Notes under the pieces: model-generated | Seen by the model: the letters and a program-made list of their open reading frames with translations, nothing else | Database searches by the model: none | Told to the model about the DNA's origin: nothing | Shown: one piece after another, positions 31,908 to 36,858 of the stretch | How positions within the stretch are numbered: the first letter of the stretch is position 1 | Layout of the letters: every line of letters starts with the position of its first letter | Position numbers and translations under genes: made by a program | Assembly: GCA_040880305.1 (NCBI GenBank) | Contig: JBBDIP010000021.1 | Coordinates: 1-36,858, forward strand | Direction: 5' to 3' | DNA: 36,858 nt | Source: JBBDIP01 sp040880305 | GTDB taxonomy: Bacteria; Bacillota; Sulfobacillia; Fermentithermobacillales; Fermentithermobacillaceae

Positions 31908-33032
31908 CTACGCCTCGATGATCTCCACGTTGGCCCTGGGGATCGTTACGATCTTGCCCGAATCCACCAGTTTGGCGCGAAGAATTCTAACGTGAGCCTC
32001 AGTCTCGATCTTCTGCAGCTCCGGCGGCAGGTCTACCACTTCGGCAAGAGCGCCGAAGTACGGCTCGCGGATGATGCGAAGCGGGGTACCCGCGACCAGA
32101 CCCTCGGACAGGTCCTGCTCAGAGGCCTTGCCCTTCGGTTGATAGCCGGGGACGATGATCTCGGGCCGCATGACGCCGGCGCGGATCTGAGTGGCTCCGT
32201 TGATGGAGGCCTTCAGCCCCTGCAGGTTGTTGAACAGTTCGAACGTCCTGTGGGCCATTCTCATCTTGCCGAAACCCTCGGTGATGATAATGGTGAGCGG
32301 GATATCCTCGTGTCCTGTGATAGCGACTCCGATGTCGTGCCCCAAGTACTTGATGAGGTCGGTGTCAATGATGCCACCGGCCACGAGGCCGATCGCGCCA
32401 ACCTCTTCGGCCTTCTTAATGGCGCTGAAAGTAACCAGCGAGCCGCCGATCACGATCTTGCCCTTGTCGTCGGGTTTGAAGCAGGTCTCGTCCAGGACGT
32501 CGTAGGGATCCTTAACCGCGACGCGGACAATGCCCTGAGTCTCGCCGCCGACTCCAAAGATGCCCTGGATGAATGCACCTTCCGTCCTGATGACGACGCC
32601 TTCTCTGGGGAGGATCTCCTCGACCACTCCGTGGAGATATGCATCGACCTGCACAGGGATCGGGGGCTCTCTCAGTGTGACCTGGCCGGTGACGGTCGAG
32701 ACCATCTCGACGGTGCCGTCCACAGGCGATTGCACGTTGTGCTTGAAGAGGCCGAAGAAGGACTTGTACTCGGCGAGAGTGTCGCCCTTCTTGACAGGGT
32801 CCCCTTCCTTCTTCTTCATGAACTCGACGATGTCCTCAGGTTCGACACCAAGGACGTTGGCAACGTTAACCGTCTGCGGATTGCCGGGGATATTGGTCCT
32901 TGCGACAATCACGTCAGGGGAGACTGCCTTCCCCTTTTCGACCAGGACTTCGCCGAGGAGGGGGAGGCGCCGTATCTTTCTCACTACGGCCCTTTCGGTC
33001 ACTTTCAGTCCAGGCGTATATGCGTGTGCCAT
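31908..33032 (-). CDS. Barrel/KOW-like protein of the GlmL cluster, paralog 1
   Basis: A 374-residue soluble protein without a known function. The N-terminal part repeats barrel-sandwich motifs as in lipoyl/biotinyl and RnfC-type domains (LPLLGEVLVEKGKAVSPD, GDPVKKGDTL, SPVDGTVEMVSTVTGQ) but has no biotinylated or lipoylated Lys motif. The middle (GSLVTFSAIKKAEEVGAIGL, HDIGVAITGHEDIPLTIIIT, NGATQIRAGVMRPEIIVP) is shared closely with the paralog at 35476-36789. The C-terminus (TPLRIIREPYFGALAEVV, VTIPRANVEII) looks like a KOW domain, a nucleic-acid or ribosome-binding fold. ATG 33032 has GGAGGGG upstream, and it follows the GlmL-like gene by 16 bp. Confidence 0.65.
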   Translation of the reverse strand: MAHAYTPGLKVTERAVVRKIRRLPLLGEVLVEKGKAVSPDVIVARTNIPGNPQTVNVANVLGVEPEDIVEFMKKKEGDPVKKGDTLAEYKSFFGLFKHNVQSPVDGTVEMVSTVTGQVTLREPPIPVQVDAYLHGVVEEILPREGVVIRTEGAFIQGIFGVGGETQGIVRVAVKDPYDVLDETCFKPDDKGKIVIGGSLVTFSAIKKAEEVGAIGLVAGGIIDTDLIKYLGHDIGVAITGHEDIPLTIIITEGFGKMRMAHRTFELFNNLQGLKASINGATQIRAGVMRPEIIVPGYQPKGKASEQDLSEGLVAGTPLRIIREPYFGALAEVVDLPPELQKIETEAHVRILRAKLVDSGKIVTIPRANVEIIEA

Positions 33033-33048
33033 TTTTCGCTTTCCCCTC

Positions 33049-34905
33049 CTATACCTTGACTATCTTCTCGGCGGCGCCCTCAGGATACGTGTTGAGCGCG
33101 GAGAACCACTCGAGAAGTTTGGCTTTCCGAAGAGCGGGGTCCGCGGGCGGCGTAAACGGACGGCCGCGGCAATCGATGACGATACCCACGACTCCGCCGC
33201 TAAGCGTCGTCTCCAGAGCGTGCCCGCTGCCCTTGCCCACGTCAAACTGCCTGCTGGGACTGACAACGGCTTGGACGGTCTTCCCGTCCTCTACCTCGAC
33301 CATCTTAATCTTGCCATAGCGGACTTCCTCAACAACCTTCTTGCCTTCGATTTCCATCTCTACCTTGAGACAGGCATCGCCAGGTTTGGCGGCTCCGCTG
33401 GGGCCGGACGCCGAGACCGAGGAACCCAGCCTGATGAGGCAGTCGCGGTCGAAGACCTGCATGCTTGCCTTTGGATGCACGGTCGACAAGATGCCTAGCT
33501 GCGGCATCATGAAGATCGAGTCAACCGCCAGCATCGTCAACCCTTCTGGCTGGAAGGCGTCCAGCATCATCATGGCTGCCTGAGCTCTTCTGGGAGCGTG
33601 CGACAGAACGCCGCCCGACCCGATGAGGAGGCCAAGATCCATGAGGTCGATGTAGGTATCGCCTGAGCCGGTCTGCTCAAAAGTGTCGCCGATCGTGCGC
33701 TGCTTGTGGACTCCGCGAAGTCCGACCGCAAGGCTCTTGTGGTGGATGAACGCGAGCCTGAGGGCTTCCCGAGAAATCGCCTGCTCGATAATGAGGTCGT
33801 CAAGAGTCTGTGGGATCGTGGTCGGACGGATCATCTTGTTGCGGATCCTATTCCGGAGGTCACCCTCATCGATCTCGAAGGGGATCCACCTGCGGATGTT
33901 AGGAATCCCGGCTTCGAGCAGCACGTTGCAGATTGAGTAGCTCATGCCGAGGTTCGCCGAGACGGTTCGGTTGAAGAACTCGCCGAACACCGAGAACACG
34001 TCGGTGGTGGCTCCGCCGATGTCGACTCCAATAACCGACAGCCCATACTCCCTGGCGGCGGTCTGCATGCAGATACCCACTGCTCCAGGAGTCGGCATGA
34101 TGGGGACAGGCGACCACTGCATCAGCTTGTTGTAGCCGGGAGCCTGCGCCATAACGTGCTCCATGAACAAGTTGTGGATCTCTTCACGCGCGGGCCCAAG
34201 GTTTTCTCTCTCGAGCACGGGGCGGAGGTTATCAACCACTCGCAGGTCAACCTTGTGCGCCAAACTCGAGTTGATGTGGGGCCTGGCGTCCTTGTTGCCA
34301 GCGTAGATGACCGGCAGTTTGAACCCGATGCCCAGCCTGGGCTTGGGTTCTGCGGCCGAGATAAGCTCGGCGATCTCCACAACGTGGGTGATGGTTCCAC
34401 CGTCGATTCCGCCCGAAAGAAGTATCATGTCGGGGCGGAGGTGCCTGATCCTCTGAATCTTTTCGTGGGGCTTTCTGCCGTCGTCGACTGAGATGACGTC
34501 CATGACGATGGCGCCGGCGCCGAGCGCAGCTCTGGCTGCCGACTCAGCGGTCATGGTTTTGACCACGCCCGCGACCATCATCTGGAGCCCGCCGCCTGCG
34601 GACGAGGTGGACATATAGATGTCGACGCCAGAACCATCTGGCTGCCTCGGGGTGATGACGCCTTTGTCGTTCAGGAAAGACTTACCTGTCAGTTCCTCTA
34701 CCTCACGGATAGCGTTACGCGCACCGGCGGTAACGTCCTCGAAGGGCGCCTCCACCGTTGTGGGCGCCTCGCCTCTCACGATGAGGCGATATTCGTCCCC
34801 AACCTTCTCAATGAGGATGGCTTTGGTGGTGGTCGACCCACAGTCAGTAGCAAGTACCGATGCGATCTCCCTGTCTAGTTTAAATGCAGCTTTCTCTTCC
34901 GGCAC
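33049..34905 (-). CDS. GlmL/MutL-like ASKHA ATPase, long form
   Basis: A 618-residue ATPase of the glutamate-mutase accessory (GlmL/MutL) family. The first phosphate loop is DCGSTTTK (21-28), the second VDIGGATTD (294-302), and LLSGGIDGG (162-170) is a third conserved element. MSTSSAGGGLQMMVAGVV and TAESAARAALGAGA are strongly GlmL-like. GlmL proteins are usually near 460 residues; here ~150 extra residues follow, partly beta-rich (GKKVVEEVRYGKIKMVEVED). GTG 34905 has GGAGGG at 9 nt. GlmL is thought to help activate B12-dependent mutases, but no glmE/glmS pair is adjacent; instead the gene lies between two KOW-like paralogs. Its client is unknown. Confidence 0.75.
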   Translation of the reverse strand: MPEEKAAFKLDREIASVLATDCGSTTTKAILIEKVGDEYRLIVRGEAPTTVEAPFEDVTAGARNAIREVEELTGKSFLNDKGVITPRQPDGSGVDIYMSTSSAGGGLQMMVAGVVKTMTAESAARAALGAGAIVMDVISVDDGRKPHEKIQRIRHLRPDMILLSGGIDGGTITHVVEIAELISAAEPKPRLGIGFKLPVIYAGNKDARPHINSSLAHKVDLRVVDNLRPVLERENLGPAREEIHNLFMEHVMAQAPGYNKLMQWSPVPIMPTPGAVGICMQTAAREYGLSVIGVDIGGATTDVFSVFGEFFNRTVSANLGMSYSICNVLLEAGIPNIRRWIPFEIDEGDLRNRIRNKMIRPTTIPQTLDDLIIEQAISREALRLAFIHHKSLAVGLRGVHKQRTIGDTFEQTGSGDTYIDLMDLGLLIGSGGVLSHAPRRAQAAMMMLDAFQPEGLTMLAVDSIFMMPQLGILSTVHPKASMQVFDRDCLIRLGSSVSASGPSGAAKPGDACLKVEMEIEGKKVVEEVRYGKIKMVEVEDGKTVQAVVSPSRQFDVGKGSGHALETTLSGGVVGIVIDCRGRPFTPPADPALRKAKLLEWFSALNTYPEGAAEKIVKV

Positions 34906-34989
34906 GAGTCAATTCCCTCCCTCACTGCCAGCCTGTAGAACGTAGAAACCCATAAGACGCTTATTACGATGTAGAAACTCAAAACTCCT

Positions 34990-35397
34990 CTACTGACTCG
35001 GAGGATTCTTCGAATCTTGTTCCTTTTTGTCCGTTTCCATCTTCAGAGCCTCGTCCAGCATAGTGGTCTTCGAGGCTTTCTCCCTTTTCCTTGCCTCCTT
35101 CTGGTTCCGCCGCTCTTCTTCTTCCCGATCAGAGAGGCCCTCCAGTTTCTGAATAAGGAGCTCAATATTCTTCCTGTCTTCGAAGAAGTAGGCGTAGTCC
35201 TCGAACGTGTTGAAGAACACGCCAACTATCGGCGCAAAGAAGTGCATGGCTTGTCCGCCGATGTAACTTAGGGGTTTGTTCATCTCGAGGAAAAAGATTG
35301 AGGGCACCAACATCCCAAACTGCTCGATCCTCTTCGCAATGGCTTCAATGATCTCGTCGCGCCGTTTCTGGTCGATAGGCTCCGGGAAATTGAACAA
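34990..35397 (-). CDS. Small protein of the GlmL/KOW cluster, unknown function
   Basis: A 135-residue protein. The first ~80 residues are partly hydrophobic and aromatic (QAMHFFAPIVGVFFN, EDYAYFFEDRKNIELL), perhaps a membrane-touching or helical-bundle domain. The rest is a charged, low-complexity helix (REEEERRNQKEARKREKA) with a disordered end. Start TTG 35397 has AAGGGGTG at 8 nt. It lies between paralog 2 and the GlmL-like ATPase on the same strand, with gaps of 78 and 84 bp. I do not recognise the family; its position suggests a fourth member of this system. Confidence 0.65.
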   Translation of the reverse strand: MFNFPEPIDQKRRDEIIEAIAKRIEQFGMLVPSIFFLEMNKPLSYIGGQAMHFFAPIVGVFFNTFEDYAYFFEDRKNIELLIQKLEGLSDREEEERRNQKEARKREKASKTTMLDEALKMETDKKEQDSKNPPSQ

Positions 35398-35475
35398 TGA
35401 ATTTCACCCCTTCAGCGCTAGCGCAGTATCCTGATTATTCTACAATATCTCGAAAGAGCGCGAGCGATCCAAGTT

Positions 35476-36789
35476 CTAGAAGATCTCAACGTTGGCCCGC
35501 GGCACGAGAACCGAGTCCCCGTTTGTCATCTCCACCCTGACTACCGGAACCCTCGCCTCGGTTTCAGTGATCTGCGGATCCCTGACAACCTGCCTGACAA
35601 TCCCCACCGCGCCGAAGCAGGGTTCATTCACGACCCTTACCCGCATGCCGACCTGCAGATCTTCGTCGATGACCGCGTCTTCTCCTACCTGCCCGTCATA
35701 AAGTGGCAAAGGCACGATCACCTCGGGCCGTATTGCGCCGGCGCGGATCTGGGTCGCCCCGTTTACTGAGGCGTGGAACCCCTCCAGAGCCTTGAAGACC
35801 TCCCAGACCTCCCTGCGCATAGCCAGCCGCCCGAACCCTTCCAGAAGGACTACGGTCAGGTCGATGTCCTCCTGACCGGTTATGCCGACGCCCAGTTTTA
35901 CACCCAGCGACTTCGTCAGGTTGAAGTAGCTGACCGTCCCGGTGACTACAGCCCTGACTCCCACACTAAGGGCCTTGGCCAGCGCCTCGTTGGTGGCGAA
36001 CGAGCCTCCCACCACCACTTTCCCGACGCATTCAGGCGTTATCATCTCGGACGTCAGGACCTCATCGGGCGCTTGGGTCAGGACCGTAATCTCGCCGTGA
36101 GTCTCCCTGCCGATGCCGAAGATGCCGTTCACTCTTACACCTGGGGTTTCTATGACGCAGCCGTTGCCGGGCATCACTTCTGATACAGTTCCCGATACAT
36201 ATGCGTTGACCACTACTTGTTTGAACGGCCGCGATATGGTGACCTTCCCTGTCGAAGGGTTCACTGCGGAAATCACGCCCGAGATGGGAGTCAATGAGGT
36301 CTTGGTGAAGAAGGCCTGCAGATCGCCCTTCTTCGCTATCATCTGACCTTTTTTGACTTCCTGCCCGACATGGCGGAGCATGTTCTGGGGGACCTCGTTC
36401 GGCTTGCACTTGAGTTCGGAAGCCACGTCCACATCAAGAGACGGATCCTGTTTTCCGAACTCCTCGCGGATGGTCACCCGCCCGGTGACGTCAGAGATCT
36501 CCTCTATCCTGCCTTCAACCGGGGCGCTGTACTCCTTGCGGCCGTAGAGTCCCTGGTCGACTACCGCCAGGACCTCCTGGGCCTTCACCATGTCGCCGAT
36601 GGACTTCACCATCTTGGACCGCAGTTCCGCCGGGGGTATGCCGAGATGGCTCGACACCGGGATCACCCAGGGGATCCCAGGGCGGAGGGCTATCCGCGCG
36701 ACCGGGGTATCCGGTTCTACAACGTCCCCGACTTTGACAAGGACCTCGCCCGGCAGAGGGAGTCTCCTCGTCTTGGATATGAGCCGCAC
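35476..36789 (-). CDS. Barrel/KOW-like protein of the GlmL cluster, paralog 2
   Basis: A 437-residue paralog of the 31908-33032 product. It shares LPLPGEVLVKVGDVVEPD, SYFNLTKSLGVKLGVGITG, VNGATQIRAGAIRPEVIVP and the KOW-like end (VRVVNEPCFGAVGIVRQV, VLVPRANVEIF). It is longer because a barrel segment is present twice (SAPVEGRIEEISDVTGRVTI and SGVISAVNPSTGKVTISRPF). The start at GTG 36789 has only a weak ribosome site, and a stop lies in frame 33 bp upstream, so no other common start is available. It follows the cut gene at the right edge by 13 bp. Confidence 0.65.
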   Translation of the reverse strand: MRLISKTRRLPLPGEVLVKVGDVVEPDTPVARIALRPGIPWVIPVSSHLGIPPAELRSKMVKSIGDMVKAQEVLAVVDQGLYGRKEYSAPVEGRIEEISDVTGRVTIREEFGKQDPSLDVDVASELKCKPNEVPQNMLRHVGQEVKKGQMIAKKGDLQAFFTKTSLTPISGVISAVNPSTGKVTISRPFKQVVVNAYVSGTVSEVMPGNGCVIETPGVRVNGIFGIGRETHGEITVLTQAPDEVLTSEMITPECVGKVVVGGSFATNEALAKALSVGVRAVVTGTVSYFNLTKSLGVKLGVGITGQEDIDLTVVLLEGFGRLAMRREVWEVFKALEGFHASVNGATQIRAGAIRPEVIVPLPLYDGQVGEDAVIDEDLQVGMRVRVVNEPCFGAVGIVRQVVRDPQITETEARVPVVRVEMTNGDSVLVPRANVEIF

Positions 36790-36802
36790 TCTGCCCTGGA
36801 CG

Positions 36803-36858
36803 TTACTTGAAACGGCCTAATAGCCCGCCACGCTTCTTCGCCTCCTTTGCCGGGGCCG
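36803..36858 (-). CDS. C-terminal end of an upstream gene, cut by window edge
   Basis: On the minus strand, the last 17 codons of a gene are visible, encoding APAKEAKKRGGLLGRFK and a TAA stop at 36803-36805. The tail is Lys/Ala/Gly-rich. The stop is 13 bp before the next start, so this is probably the preceding gene of the same operon. Too little is present for any assignment. Confidence 0.5.
   Translation of the reverse strand, partial: APAKEAKKRGGLLGRFK

Noticed and set aside
31851..33059. 402-residue plus-strand open frame
   Set aside because: It is antisense to the barrel/KOW-like gene, whose paralog at 35476-36789 proves the minus-strand frame is real.

Overview
The window is GC-rich, almost fully coding bacterial DNA. 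Shine-Dalgarno sequences are strong and GTG and TTG starts are frequent. The gene content points to an anaerobic, probably amino-acid-using member of the Bacillota (Clostridia-like): an Rnf complex, a minimal Isc/Nif iron-sulfur operon, a B12-dependent aminomutase-like protein, a GlmL/MutL-type ATPase, several peptidases, and an SH3b amidase plus a NodB-type deacetylase typical of a Gram-positive wall. I cannot name the genus. All assignments come from reading the translations; no database search was run.

Layout. (1) 1-3344, minus: rnfC-rnfD-rnfE-rnfA; rnfG is absent from its usual place between D and E. (2) 3494-7213, minus: a TPR protein, a P-loop/Asp23 fusion, and rpoN (sigma-54). (3) 7310-9391, plus: an Rrf2/IscR-type regulator whose promoter carries an operator-like palindrome, then iscS and iscU. 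(4) 9525-11720, plus: a four-SH3b, AMIN-like, Amidase_3 cell-wall hydrolase; facing it is a polysaccharide deacetylase (11840-12643, minus) whose ribosome binding site lies in a perfect 10-bp hairpin. (5) 12917-25207, minus: one long tightly packed operon. It runs FCD regulator, 78-aa protein, single-chain B12-domain plus KamD-like aminomutase, KamB-like P-loop protein, tsaD, radical-SAM/PDZ/DUF512-like protein, three M42 aminopeptidases, tldD, pmbA. (6) 25278-28260, plus: an unknown 149-aa protein, a fold-type-I PLP enzyme, a terminator region, and pyrF. (7) 28244-31561, minus: a Cys-pair protein, type-4 uracil-DNA glycosylase, tsaE, and a tsaB-rimI fusion. (8) 31908-36858, minus: a GlmL/MutL-like ATPase flanked by two paralogous barrel/KOW-like proteins, plus a 135-aa protein and the tail of one more gene.

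How the parts may work together (inference). Peptidases (three M42, TldD/PmbA) would release amino acids. The aminomutase-like protein with its KamB-like partner, and the neighbouring PLP enzyme, would act on a particular amino acid. Reduced ferredoxin from fermentation would feed Rnf, which needs the cysteine desulfurase/scaffold pair for its clusters. The t6A-tRNA genes tsaD, tsaE and tsaB are split over two operons.

The least explained parts are the single-chain aminomutase, the GlmL/KOW cluster at the right edge, and a family of modular hairpin repeats found in three intergenic spaces (about 11.72-11.84, 12.81-12.92 and 31.65-31.77 kb).
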